Assembly: GCA_934486735.1 (NCBI GenBank)
Contig: CAKSQL010000004.1
Location: forward strand, 62,001 to 126,000
Direction of reading: 5' to 3'
Length of the DNA stretch: 64,000 nt
Source: an uncultured Clostridia bacterium
GTDB lineage: Bacteria; Bacillota; Clostridia; UBA1381
Shown here one piece after another: positions 16,653 through 25,419 of the stretch. Numbering within the stretch: position 1 is the stretch's first letter; each line of letters opens with the position of its first letter. The notes beneath the pieces are model-generated. The model searched no databases and was not told the origin of the DNA. It saw only the letters and a program-made list of their open reading frames with translations. Position numbers and translations under genes: made by a program.

Positions 16653-18893
16653 ATGTCAGCTTTACTTAGAAAAATGAGAAAACGTTCATATATAATATTT
16701 ATAGTATTTATTTTGCTGCTGCTGTCCATGACCGCAAGAATATTTTATTGGCAGGTTATCCGCGGCGAGGAATTGCGCGATAAGGCGATAAATCAGCAGA
16801 CTAACAAGACAAATATCAATGCGTCGCGCGGAACAATTTATGACAGAAACGGCAAGGCGATTGCCGAGAGCGCAACGGTAAATACGCTTGTGTGCAATCC
16901 GCAGCAGATAGCAAAGGATGAATCCGCGGCGCTTGTTTCGACAAAGCTTGCCGAGATTTTGGAAATGGACTATGACAAGGTCTACGGCATTGTGACAAAG
17001 TCCAACCGTTACCAGGTGATAAAAAAGCGTATAACGGTGGAGCAGACCGAGGCGATAAAGGCGTTAAAGAGCAAGGAGACGAACAAGGACGAGGCAAAGC
17101 TTTACTCCGGTATATATTTTGAGGAGGATTCCAAAAGATATTATTCCTACGGGATAGCGCCGCACATTATCGGATTTACAGGCTACGACAACAACGGCTT
17201 GCAGGGTATCGAAATGACATTCGACAATGAGCTTGCCGGAAAGCCGGGCAGCATACTCAGCTTAAAGAACGCAGCCGGTGTATCAATCGATGCTCAGTAT
17301 GAGGAGCAGGAGGACGCAAAAAAAGGCGCGGACGTTATGCTGACTATAGATGAGACGATTCAGCATATTTTGGAGAAATACCTCGAATCGGCAGTTACCG
17401 AGAACGAACTTAAAGAGGGTGCATGCGGAATTATCATGAATCCCAAAACGGGTGAGATACTCGCAATGGCAACAAAGCCGGATTTCGATTTGAACAATCC
17501 GTACAGCATTGACCAGTTTACAAAGTATGCGGTTGACTTAAACAGCGACGAGGTAATGCGCAACTACAACTCGGATAACCAGGACGCAAAAAATAATGCC
17601 ATAGCTGCGATTCGAAACAAAATGTGGCGTAACAAAGCAATTTCCGATACATACGAACCCGGCTCGACTTTCAAGATACTGACGGCGGCAATGGCGCTTG
17701 AAGAAGATGTTGTAAAGCTTGATTCTCCGTTCTATTGCAGCGGAAGCAAGCAGGTTGCGGACCGAACAATCCGCTGTCATAAGCACGAGGGACACGGCGC
17801 GGAGACGTTTTTGCAGGGTGTGCAAAATTCATGTAACCCGGTGTTCATCGATTTGGGTCTGCGTGTAGGCTCGGAAAAATTCGCGGAGTATTTCCAGGCA
17901 TTCGGACTCACTCAAAAAACAAATATCGAACTTATCGGAGAATCAAACAGTATATATTATAAGAGAAAACTCACCGAGACCGACCTTGCAACAAGTGCGT
18001 TCGGACAGGGCTTTTCAATAACTCCGATTCAGCTGATTACAGCGGTGTCGTCGGTTGTGAACGGCGGCAATCTGATGAAGCCGCAGATAGTAAAGGAAAT
18101 AAGAAACGAAAGCGGCGTTGTTAAGTCATATCAGCCGCAGATAGTGAATCGCGTGATATCGGAGGAGACCTCCAAAACAATGCGAGAAATTTTGGAGACG
18201 GTTGTTTCAAGTCCGAACGGCGGCGGTAAGAACGCATATATCAAGGGTTATCGCATAGGAGGAAAAACGGGTACATCGGAAAAAGGAAGAAACAATGATA
18301 AGCGAATTGCATCGTTTATCGGCTTTGCTCCTGCCGATGACCCCCAGATTGTGTGCCTTGTGATGATGGATGAGCCGCAGGTGGCAGTCCGCTACGGCGG
18401 AACAATCGCTGCCCCGGTGGTAGGTTCAATTATTGAAGAAACACTCGAATATCTCGGAGTTGAGAGACAGTATACAGAGAACGAAGTGAATACCGAAACG
18501 ATAAATGTACCCGAACTCAGAAATATGAGCGTATCGGATGCAGAGCAGCAGGCAAAAAATGCAGGCTTAAAGGTTCGCAAGGTAGGCAGCGGCGAGACAG
18601 TTTTGGATCAGCTGCCCAAGCCGAGCGTTGCAGTCAGCAAAAACTCCACCGTTATATTGTATACCGAGGAGGGGGACGACGGGAAATATGCCACCGTTCC
18701 GGATGTAAAGGGACTTTCGCCGGCAGCAGCGAGGAAACAGCTCGAGGACTACGGACTGAATTTCGAAGCGGTGGGCGCGGGACTCAATACCACCGGCGGC
18801 GCGTACGCGGTCAAGCAGAGCGTTGCACCGGGCGAGCAGGTTCCAAGGGCAACGGTAATCAGCGTCGAGTTCAGACACTCGTCGTCGGATTGA
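16653..18893 (+). CDS. Class B penicillin-binding protein with two PASTA domains (FtsI/SpoVD type)
   Basis: 746 aa. One N-terminal membrane anchor (residues about 12-32), the PBP dimer domain (ASRGTIYDRNGKAIA), then a transpeptidase with the catalytic S338-T-F-K341, S393-C-N and K538-T-G motifs. Two PASTA repeats follow the transpeptidase (starting near VPELRNMSVSDAEQQAKNAGL and VPDVKGLSPAAARKQLEDYGL). It cross-links septal or spore-cortex peptidoglycan. Vegetative FtsI/PBP2 and sporulation SpoVD cannot be separated by sequence alone; as the only one in the cluster, a division role is likely. ATG 16653 has GGTG upstream; a TTG at 16623 is possible. Confidence 0.93.
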   Translation: MSALLRKMRKRSYIIFIVFILLLLSMTARIFYWQVIRGEELRDKAINQQTNKTNINASRGTIYDRNGKAIAESATVNTLVCNPQQIAKDESAALVSTKLAEILEMDYDKVYGIVTKSNRYQVIKKRITVEQTEAIKALKSKETNKDEAKLYSGIYFEEDSKRYYSYGIAPHIIGFTGYDNNGLQGIEMTFDNELAGKPGSILSLKNAAGVSIDAQYEEQEDAKKGADVMLTIDETIQHILEKYLESAVTENELKEGACGIIMNPKTGEILAMATKPDFDLNNPYSIDQFTKYAVDLNSDEVMRNYNSDNQDAKNNAIAAIRNKMWRNKAISDTYEPGSTFKILTAAMALEEDVVKLDSPFYCSGSKQVADRTIRCHKHEGHGAETFLQGVQNSCNPVFIDLGLRVGSEKFAEYFQAFGLTQKTNIELIGESNSIYYKRKLTETDLATSAFGQGFSITPIQLITAVSSVVNGGNLMKPQIVKEIRNESGVVKSYQPQIVNRVISEETSKTMREILETVVSSPNGGGKNAYIKGYRIGGKTGTSEKGRNNDKRIASFIGFAPADDPQIVCLVMMDEPQVAVRYGGTIAAPVVGSIIEETLEYLGVERQYTENEVNTETINVPELRNMSVSDAEQQAKNAGLKVRKVGSGETVLDQLPKPSVAVSKNSTVILYTEEGDDGKYATVPDVKGLSPAAARKQLEDYGLNFEAVGAGLNTTGGAYAVKQSVAPGEQVPRATVISVEFRHSSSD

Positions 18894-18928
18894 TATGTAT
18901 AACTTAATATTATGAAAGGATTGAGGTC

Positions 18929-20359
18929 ATGAAAGCGAGTGAATTATTCGAGGATTCACGCGGACTTGAAAACGTTCAAATCAGCGGAATTTTCAGTGAT
19001 TCACGAAAGATTATCCCCGGCGGAGTTTTTGTCTGCCTAAAGGGAGAGAAAAGCGACGGACATAACTATGCAAAAGAAGCGGAGAAAAAGGGCGCGTCTG
19101 TAATAGTGGCGAGCAAGAAAATCTCGGCAGGTGTCCCGGTTGTCTATGTTGATGATACCGATGAGACACTTGCCATGCTTTCGGAAAAATTCTTCGGATT
19201 TCCGTCAAAGAGACTGAAGCTTGTGGGCGTTACCGGTACAAACGGAAAGACCACAGTGACATATCTTGTGAAATCAATCCTGGAGGCGGCAGGCAAAAAA
19301 GTCGGCATAATCGGCACAAATAAGTGCTTTATAGGCGAGCGCGAACTTGATTTTTCAAGCTGCATGCCAACAACGCCGTCCGCGCTTGAGCTTGCACAAA
19401 TATTTAAGGAAATGGCGGATTCCGGCTGTGAATATGTCGTTATGGAGGTTTCCTCGCATGCGCTTGCCTTAAAAAGAGTTTTCGGACTTCGCTTTGAGGT
19501 CGGCGTCTTTACCAATCTGACGCGTGACCATTTGGATTTTCATAAAACAATGGAGGAATATCTGGCTGCAAAGGCAAAGCTTTTTGATATTTCGAAAAAA
19601 GGTGTTGTAAATTCCGACAGTGCGGCAGGATTGAAGATAATTTCAATGTGCCGCTGTCCGGTGATATCGGTGGGTATACATGATGCGGATATACTTGCAT
19701 CGGCGATAAGTCTCGGCGAGGATTTTGTTGAGTTTACCGTTTCGGAAAGCGGCGAAAAACATAATCTGCACCTGAATATCCCGGGCAAGTTCAGCGTGTA
19801 TAACGCACTGTGCGCGGCAGGTGCTGCACGCGCATTGGGAATTTCGTATGAGAGCATAACCGCCGGATTGGCATCGGCAGGAAATGTAAAGGGACGTGTT
19901 GAGCTTGTGCCGACCGATACTCCGTACAGAGTTTTTATAGACTACGCGCACTCGCCCGACGGACTCTCGAATATCCTGCACACCGCGCGCGGCTTTACAC
20001 GCGGACGCGTTATTGTGCTTTTCGGCTGCGGCGGCGACCGCGACCGCACAAAAAGGGCGGTTATGGGTGAGATTGCCGGGAAACTGGCAGATTTTTCAAT
20101 TATCACTTCGGATAATCCGAGGACCGAAAACCCGATTGATATTATTGAAGAAATAAAATGCGGAATCGACAGGACAAACGGGGAGTATATAATTATAGTC
20201 AACCGCCGCGAGGCCATTGAATACGCATTGAAAACGGCGGGGGAAAGGGACACTGTTCTTCTCTGCGGAAAAGGACAGGAGACATATCAGATAATAGGCG
20301 ATAAAAAGCTGCATTTTGACGAGCGTGAGGTAATACGCGAAATTTTAGATAAAATATAA
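18929..20359 (+). CDS. murE: UDP-MurNAc-L-Ala-D-Glu--meso-diaminopimelate ligase MurE
   Basis: 476 aa Mur ligase adding the third stem-peptide residue in the cytoplasm. ATP loop GVTGTNGKTT (residues about 100-109), SSHAL and TRDHLDFH in the central domain, and DNPRTENP in the C-terminal domain. The DNPR motif marks specificity for meso-diaminopimelate. GAAAGGATTGAGGTC precedes the ATG. It is followed directly by mraY, with no murF between. Confidence 0.96.
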   Translation: MKASELFEDSRGLENVQISGIFSDSRKIIPGGVFVCLKGEKSDGHNYAKEAEKKGASVIVASKKISAGVPVVYVDDTDETLAMLSEKFFGFPSKRLKLVGVTGTNGKTTVTYLVKSILEAAGKKVGIIGTNKCFIGERELDFSSCMPTTPSALELAQIFKEMADSGCEYVVMEVSSHALALKRVFGLRFEVGVFTNLTRDHLDFHKTMEEYLAAKAKLFDISKKGVVNSDSAAGLKIISMCRCPVISVGIHDADILASAISLGEDFVEFTVSESGEKHNLHLNIPGKFSVYNALCAAGAARALGISYESITAGLASAGNVKGRVELVPTDTPYRVFIDYAHSPDGLSNILHTARGFTRGRVIVLFGCGGDRDRTKRAVMGEIAGKLADFSIITSDNPRTENPIDIIEEIKCGIDRTNGEYIIIVNRREAIEYALKTAGERDTVLLCGKGQETYQIIGDKKLHFDEREVIREILDKI

Positions 20360-20378
20360 ATATCGGAGGAAAATACAA

Positions 20379-21383
20379 ATGAACAATGATTTGTTTTTTA
20401 CATATAATAATGCTGTTCTTGCGCTGATACCGCTTGCAATAGCGTTTCTTGTAACGGTTGTGGCGGCACCGGTGATGATACCCTGGCTGCATAAACTCAA
20501 ATTCGGACAGCAGATATTGGAGGACGGACCTGTTTGGCATAAGAAAAAGCAGGGTACTCCGACAATGGGGGGGCTGACCTTTATTTTGGGAACGGCGGTG
20601 GCATCGGTTGTCGGACTTTTGGTGAATTTTGATGTACATCTTATGATGATGCTTTTGATTGCGGCAGGTTTTGGTTTGATCGGATTTGTGGATGATTATA
20701 TCAAGGTGGTAAAAAAGAGGAATCTCGGTCTGACAGCGTGGCAGAAACTGATTTTGCAATCGGCGCTTTCGATTATATATGTCCTTGTGCTGAATAAGAC
20801 AGGGGATTTAAGTACCGAGATTTTAATCCCATTTGTGAATAAAAGCATAGATATGCCATGGTGGCTCTATATTCCGTTCATATTGTTTGTGGTGGTCGGG
20901 ACGGTCAACTCGGTAAATCTCACCGACGGACTTGACGGACTGGCGACGAGTATCACAATTGTGGCAGCGGTATTCTTTGCGGCAGCAGGATTCGGACTCG
21001 GCAACGAAGCGGCAATGTATTTCTCGGCTGCACTGGCCGGCGGCTTGCTTGCGTTTTTGATATTCAATCATTATCCGGCAAAGGTATTCATGGGCGATAC
21101 AGGCTCGCTTTTTCTCGGCGGTGCGGTGTCGGTGCTTGCCATAGGTCTTAAAATGCCGCTGATCCTCATAATTGTCGGCTTTGTATATCTGTTCGAAGCG
21201 ATTTCCGTAATACTCCAGGTTGCGAGCTTTCAACTTACCGGAAAGAGGATTTTCAAGATGAGTCCGATTCATCACCATTTTGAAATGTGCGGCTGGAGCG
21301 AGAAAAAAATTGTACGTGTGTTTACTTCGGCGACGGTTCTTTTGTGCGTTGTCGGATTTTTGGCGATAAAGCCGTATTTGTAG
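20379..21383 (+). CDS. mraY: Phospho-N-acetylmuramoyl-pentapeptide transferase MraY
   Basis: 334 aa, ten membrane helices. It transfers phospho-MurNAc-pentapeptide to undecaprenyl phosphate, making lipid I. Conserved loops: KKQGTPTMGG, FVDDYIKVVKKRN, NLTDGLDGLA, FMGDTGSLFLGG and the MSPIHHHFEMCGWSE signature. GGAGG lies 8 bases before the ATG, 19 bases after murE. Confidence 0.97.
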   Translation: MNNDLFFTYNNAVLALIPLAIAFLVTVVAAPVMIPWLHKLKFGQQILEDGPVWHKKKQGTPTMGGLTFILGTAVASVVGLLVNFDVHLMMMLLIAAGFGLIGFVDDYIKVVKKRNLGLTAWQKLILQSALSIIYVLVLNKTGDLSTEILIPFVNKSIDMPWWLYIPFILFVVVGTVNSVNLTDGLDGLATSITIVAAVFFAAAGFGLGNEAAMYFSAALAGGLLAFLIFNHYPAKVFMGDTGSLFLGGAVSVLAIGLKMPLILIIVGFVYLFEAISVILQVASFQLTGKRIFKMSPIHHHFEMCGWSEKKIVRVFTSATVLLCVVGFLAIKPYL

Positions 21384-21417
21384 AAGTGTTGACGGCTGAT
21401 GCGGAATGGAGATTATT

Positions 21418-22587
21418 ATGACAAAGAGTAAAAAAAAGGTTAAAAAGAAAACAAGTATATTTAATCTCAAAGCAAAGGACGGGGTTAAGCGCCCTGCGCC
21501 AAAGGGTATCGACGCGACATTTCTGCTTTTAATAATTATCGTGCTTTGTGTCGGACTTATAATGCTTTTGAGCGTTTCCGCACCGGCGTCAAATACAAAG
21601 TTCGGAAATTCGTATTATTTCTTTGTACGTCAGCTTGGATTTGCAGCGGTGGGATTTGCAGCAATGCTGATAATATCGCGCATAGATTATCGGCTTTACA
21701 AGCCGTTTGTTCGCCCATTTATGATAATATGCGTTATTTTGTTGATTCTGGTGCTCATTCCGGGAATAGGTGTGGAGCATCACGGAGCGAGAAGATGGCT
21801 CAATACCGGAACGGAGTGGCAGCCGTCAGAGCTTATGAAGCTTGCCATCGGCATGTTCTATGCAGGCATGATTGAAGACAGCAAGCAGGAGCCGAAAACG
21901 ATTAAAAGCCTTGTCCCGTATCTGGGCTGGCTGGGCGTAACCGCGCTTTTGCTCATGCTGGAAACTCACCTTAGCGGTACAATAATCATATGCGGCATAG
22001 CGGTGACGGTGCTTATCGTGGCAGGGACACCGGTCAGATATTTTCTGATTCCTGCCGTTGCGGCAGGTCCGCTCGGAATAATGCTGCTCAAATCCGACGC
22101 TGTGCGCTGGGGGCGTGTGATGAATTTCCTCGACCCGTTCAAGGATACTCAAGGGGTCGGATATCAGGTCGTTCAGGGACTTTATGCAATCGCGACCGGC
22201 GGATTTTTCGGACTCGGATTGGGACAGAGCGTTCAGAAATATTCATACCTGCCCGAGCCTTATAACGATTTTATCTTCGCGGTGGTCTGCGAGGAACTTG
22301 GACTTTTCGGAGCATTGGCAATAATGATTTTGTTTGCCGGCTTGGTTATACGCGGAGCCAAGATAGCCGCGGAAGCGCCGGACACATTCGGAAGCCTGGT
22401 GGTTGTCGGAATCATGGCGCAGGTGGCGATTCAGACGATTTTGAATATAGCGGTTGCAACCTCGACAGTGCCGAATACAGGCGTTGCGCTCCCGTTTTTC
22501 AGCTACGGCGGTACTTCGCTTATGGTGCTGCTCGCCGAAATGGGCATAGTTTTGAGCGTCTCAAGATATAGCAGAAAAGGACTTTAA
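21418..22587 (+). CDS. ftsW: SEDS-family glycosyltransferase FtsW/SpoVE
   Basis: 389 aa with a lysine-rich N-terminus and about ten membrane helices. SEDS signatures: HHGARRWLNTGTEWQPSELMKLA, a DPFKD...GYQVVQGLYAIATGG loop and the C-terminal PFFSYGGTSL. It polymerises lipid II at the septum together with a class B PBP, here probably the one encoded upstream. ATG 21418 is 6 bases after GGAG; the earlier ATG 21406 overlaps that site. The same leader motif precedes ylbJ, pfk and rimP. Assignment to FtsW rather than SpoVE is by position. Confidence 0.92.
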   Translation: MTKSKKKVKKKTSIFNLKAKDGVKRPAPKGIDATFLLLIIIVLCVGLIMLLSVSAPASNTKFGNSYYFFVRQLGFAAVGFAAMLIISRIDYRLYKPFVRPFMIICVILLILVLIPGIGVEHHGARRWLNTGTEWQPSELMKLAIGMFYAGMIEDSKQEPKTIKSLVPYLGWLGVTALLLMLETHLSGTIIICGIAVTVLIVAGTPVRYFLIPAVAAGPLGIMLLKSDAVRWGRVMNFLDPFKDTQGVGYQVVQGLYAIATGGFFGLGLGQSVQKYSYLPEPYNDFIFAVVCEELGLFGALAIMILFAGLVIRGAKIAAEAPDTFGSLVVVGIMAQVAIQTILNIAVATSTVPNTGVALPFFSYGGTSLMVLLAEMGIVLSVSRYSRKGL

Positions 22588-22614
22588 AAATCCGCAGGAA
22601 AGGATGTTACGGAT

Positions 22615-23706
22615 ATGAAAATAGTTTATGCCGGCGGCGGAACGGGCGGACATATAAACCCGGCACTGTCAATTGCCGATTATGTAAAGGAAAAAGACCC
22701 CGATTCAAAGGCGCTGTTCATCGGCACAAAGCGCGGACTGGAAAAAAAGCTTGTCCCGGCGGCAGGGTATGACATTGAATTTATAGATATACAGGGTTTT
22801 GACAGAAAAAGACTTTGGCGAAATGCGTCAACGCTTGTGAAGCTTGTGAAAGCAAATCAAAAATGTAAAAAGCTTTTGAAAGAATTTGGCGCGGACGCGG
22901 TTGTGTGCACAGGCGGCTATGTCAGCGGCCCGGTCGCTATGGCGGCAGGCAAGCTGAAAATCCCCGCGCTGATACATGAGCAGAATGTGTACCCCGGTCT
23001 GACGGTCAAGGGCGCGGAGAAATATGTGAGTTATACCGCGGTCAGCTTTGACGAAACTCCCAAGCATATGTCGCATCCGGAAAAGTGCGTAGTTACCGGC
23101 AATCCGGTAAGAGGAGCCATATTAAAAGCGGACCGCGAAAAGGCGAGACAAAAGCTCGGACTTGATAATAAACCCTTTGTGCTTGTGTTCGGCGGCAGCC
23201 TGGGCGCAAAGAAAATTAACGATACCATGATCGGGGTTATAAAAAAAGCGTCGGGCGATTTTAATTTGCTGTTCGGAACGGGCGAGAGAAATTATGACGA
23301 GGTTCGGGAAATGCTCAAAAATGAAACCATTCCCGATAATATAAAAATTGTTCCGTATATAGATAATATGGCGGATGTTATGGCGGCGGCGGATTTGGTT
23401 GTTTCGCGCTCGGGCGCGATAACGGTCAGCGAGATTGCGGCTCTGGGAAAGCCGTCGATATTGATTCCGTCTCCGAATGTGGTGCGTAATCACCAGGAGC
23501 AGAACGCGAGGGAGTTTGAAAAAAATGACGCGGCGGTTGTTATCACCGAGGATATGCTGACAAGCAATACTTTGTATGAAAAGATAGCCGAAATAATAAA
23601 AAATCCCGAGTATATGCATAAAATGGGCGATAACGTGAAAAAACTCGGTAAGCGCGACGCGCTCGATAAGCTTTATGAGCTGATTTTGAAAATGACAAAA
23701 AAATAA
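22615..23706 (+). CDS. murG: UDP-GlcNAc:lipid I N-acetylglucosamine transferase MurG
   Basis: 363 aa GT28 enzyme converting lipid I to lipid II on the inner membrane face. N-terminal GGGTGGHINPALSIA, ALIHEQNVYPGLT, GGSLGAKKIND and the UDP-binding SRSGAITVSEIAALGKPSILIPSP are intact. GGAAAGG is upstream. It is the last gene of the operon and is followed by a strong terminator. Confidence 0.97.
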   Translation: MKIVYAGGGTGGHINPALSIADYVKEKDPDSKALFIGTKRGLEKKLVPAAGYDIEFIDIQGFDRKRLWRNASTLVKLVKANQKCKKLLKEFGADAVVCTGGYVSGPVAMAAGKLKIPALIHEQNVYPGLTVKGAEKYVSYTAVSFDETPKHMSHPEKCVVTGNPVRGAILKADREKARQKLGLDNKPFVLVFGGSLGAKKINDTMIGVIKKASGDFNLLFGTGERNYDEVREMLKNETIPDNIKIVPYIDNMADVMAAADLVVSRSGAITVSEIAALGKPSILIPSPNVVRNHQEQNAREFEKNDAAVVITEDMLTSNTLYEKIAEIIKNPEYMHKMGDNVKKLGKRDALDKLYELILKMTKK

Positions 23707-23713
23707 AGAATAA

Positions 23714-23757
23714 AAACTCAGACACGTCATTAGGATTTTCCTTATGTGTCTGAGTTT
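23714..23757. terminator. Terminator of the mraZ-murG operon
   Basis: AAACTCAGACAC and GTGTCTGAGTTT form a perfect 12-bp stem, followed by GTTTTAT on the plus strand and TTTTTATTC on the minus strand. It probably also ends the convergent LRR gene. Confidence 0.85.
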
Positions 23758-23767
23758 GTTTTATGTA

Positions 23768-24943
23768 CTAAAATTCTTTGGATTTGCATAAGGGAGTATA
23801 ATTCTTTGAATTTTCCCATGCCATGATTTTAACTTTGTCATATTTTTCGGATGTCGTAAAAGGAATTGTTTTTTCACCCGCATATGCATATTGATTTATA
23901 TAAACCAGCTTGCCGTCGTTGTAACAAGCAAAAATAATATATTCGTTGTTATAAACGTTATTTGGAGTAACGAGAAATATATTATTTATTTTTTCTACAT
24001 TTAAGCTTGTAATCGGACAGTGCAATGACGCATTGGTGAGACAGGAGTTGTAGCCTTCAATTCTTATTTTGGCTTCGATTTTATCCCATGTCATATTTCG
24101 CATATTGCACGATACATCGGTTAAACTGCTGCAAGACCTGAATGCGGAGACGCCTATACTTAAAAGATTATCGGGCAAGTTGATGGATTTTAAATTTGTG
24201 CAATTTTGAAATGCCCATGGGTATATATATTTTAAGCTGTTTGGCAATGTGATATCTGTCAGTCCCTTGCAGTCGAAAAATGCATAATTGCCGATGTGCG
24301 TCAATCCCTCGCCTATAGTCACGTCTGTTAAATTCCGGGCGCTGTAGAATGCATAATTAAGTATGTCGCAGTTTTTTCCAATGTCTATCTTTTTCAATGT
24401 TGAATTATAGATGCCGAATGCATATGCATCGATACTAACGCCGTCCGGTATTTTTATCTCGGTAAATCCGCAGCCGCAAAATGCATTTTCGCCGATTGAC
24501 TTCAATGAGTCCGGCAGCGTGATTTCTGTTATATTGCAATCGGAAAAAGCAGAATCGCGTATATACTCAACAGTTGTCGGCAGCGTCAAATCGGTTAATT
24601 TTTCACAATACATAAATGCCGCGTCGCCGATTGATTTTATTCCCTTGGGAAGTGACAGCTTTGTGAGATTTTTACAGTTGTTGAAAGCAAAGTCGCCTAT
24701 TGATGTTACACCGCTGTTTACAACAATTTCTTTTATATCGGATTTGAAGTTGTACCATTCCGGGTCATCATCTTCAAAACTATACATGTTTCCCGTTCCG
24801 CTTATTGTAAGCGTTCCGTTGCCGTCAAACAACCATGTCAAACTTTTGCCGCAGGTTCCGCTTGCTGCGGCATTTGCCGACAACGGAATCAACAGCAGTA
24901 TTGTCAATGACAAGATAATTGCCCCATAAAATTTCTTTTTCAT
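23768..24943 (-). CDS. Secreted BspA-like leucine-rich-repeat protein
   Basis: 391 aa. Signal peptide at residues 1-28 (MKKKFYGAIILSLTILLLIPLSANAA). It has about eight 23-residue LRR_5 repeats of the form SIGDFAFNNCKNLTKLSLPKGI, then a C-terminal region of about 90 residues without anchor motif. Such treponemal/BspA-type proteins are surface or secreted adhesins. No sortase motif, SLH or dockerin was seen. ATG 24943 follows AAGGAG by 11 bases; the GTG at 24955 lies inside that site. Confidence 0.88.
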   Translation of the reverse strand: MKKKFYGAIILSLTILLLIPLSANAAASGTCGKSLTWLFDGNGTLTISGTGNMYSFEDDDPEWYNFKSDIKEIVVNSGVTSIGDFAFNNCKNLTKLSLPKGIKSIGDAAFMYCEKLTDLTLPTTVEYIRDSAFSDCNITEITLPDSLKSIGENAFCGCGFTEIKIPDGVSIDAYAFGIYNSTLKKIDIGKNCDILNYAFYSARNLTDVTIGEGLTHIGNYAFFDCKGLTDITLPNSLKYIYPWAFQNCTNLKSINLPDNLLSIGVSAFRSCSSLTDVSCNMRNMTWDKIEAKIRIEGYNSCLTNASLHCPITSLNVEKINNIFLVTPNNVYNNEYIIFACYNDGKLVYINQYAYAGEKTIPFTTSEKYDKVKIMAWENSKNYTPLCKSKEF

Positions 24944-25043
24944 AAATATATTCACTCCTTACAATATAATTCGCAATGCATAAAGTGCCTGCATATTTTG
25001 GTATTTGTTTCTTCTCCTTTCTGAATTCTCGCGCAATTAAAAA

Positions 25044-25074
25044 ATGCGTGGTACGAAAATCAAATACCACGCAT
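25044..25074 (-). terminator. Terminator-like hairpin upstream of the LRR gene
   Basis: ATGCGTGGTA and TACCACGCAT form a perfect 10-bp stem; on the minus strand TTTTTAATT follows. No gene that it would end was found on that strand between here and 25420, so it may stop a leader or an RNA reading out of the adjacent element. Confidence 0.6.
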
Positions 25075-25099
25075 AAAAACGCGGCTTAAGATTTTAATG

Positions 25100-25272
25100 C
25101 TACCACACATTTTTCTTTAAATATGAATACTCCAAACAAATATCATATTACAAGCCTGCGTTTTTAACAAACCATAATTTGTTTGGAAGTAATCAAAGCA
25201 TACCAAAAAAGAATATCCCTTAAAATGAATATTCAGAGTACATTATTAAATTTAAAGAAAAATATGTGGTAG
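25100..25272. mobile_element. 173-bp MITE-like element with 23-bp inverted ends
   Basis: CTACCACA...CTTTAAAT at 25100-25122 and its inverse at 25250-25272 match at 22 of 23 positions. Inside, CCAAACAAAT and ATTTGTTTGG form a second nested inverted repeat. No reading frame of note. The flanks are TTAA-rich on both sides, which may be the target site. It is unrelated in sequence to the 3628-3905 family. It fills most of the 476-base gap between the LRR and glycosidase genes. Confidence 0.6.
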
Positions 25273-25353
25273 TTAAATTATATCACAAAAAAATTTTTCA
25301 GTCAATATTTTTAGCAAATTTATGTGTATATTAAGCAAATTTTGGAGAAAGGC

Positions 25354-25382
25354 TTGAAAACGGTGCAATTTAATGATAAAAT
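25354..25382 (+). promoter_or_regulatory. Promoter of the (alpha/alpha)6 glycosidase gene
   Basis: TTGAAA and TAAAAT with a 17-base spacer, about 38 bases upstream of the start codon. Confidence 0.65.
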
Positions 25383-25419
25383 AGGCAGTGTGGAAAATTT
25401 ATGGCGAGGAGAATAAGCT

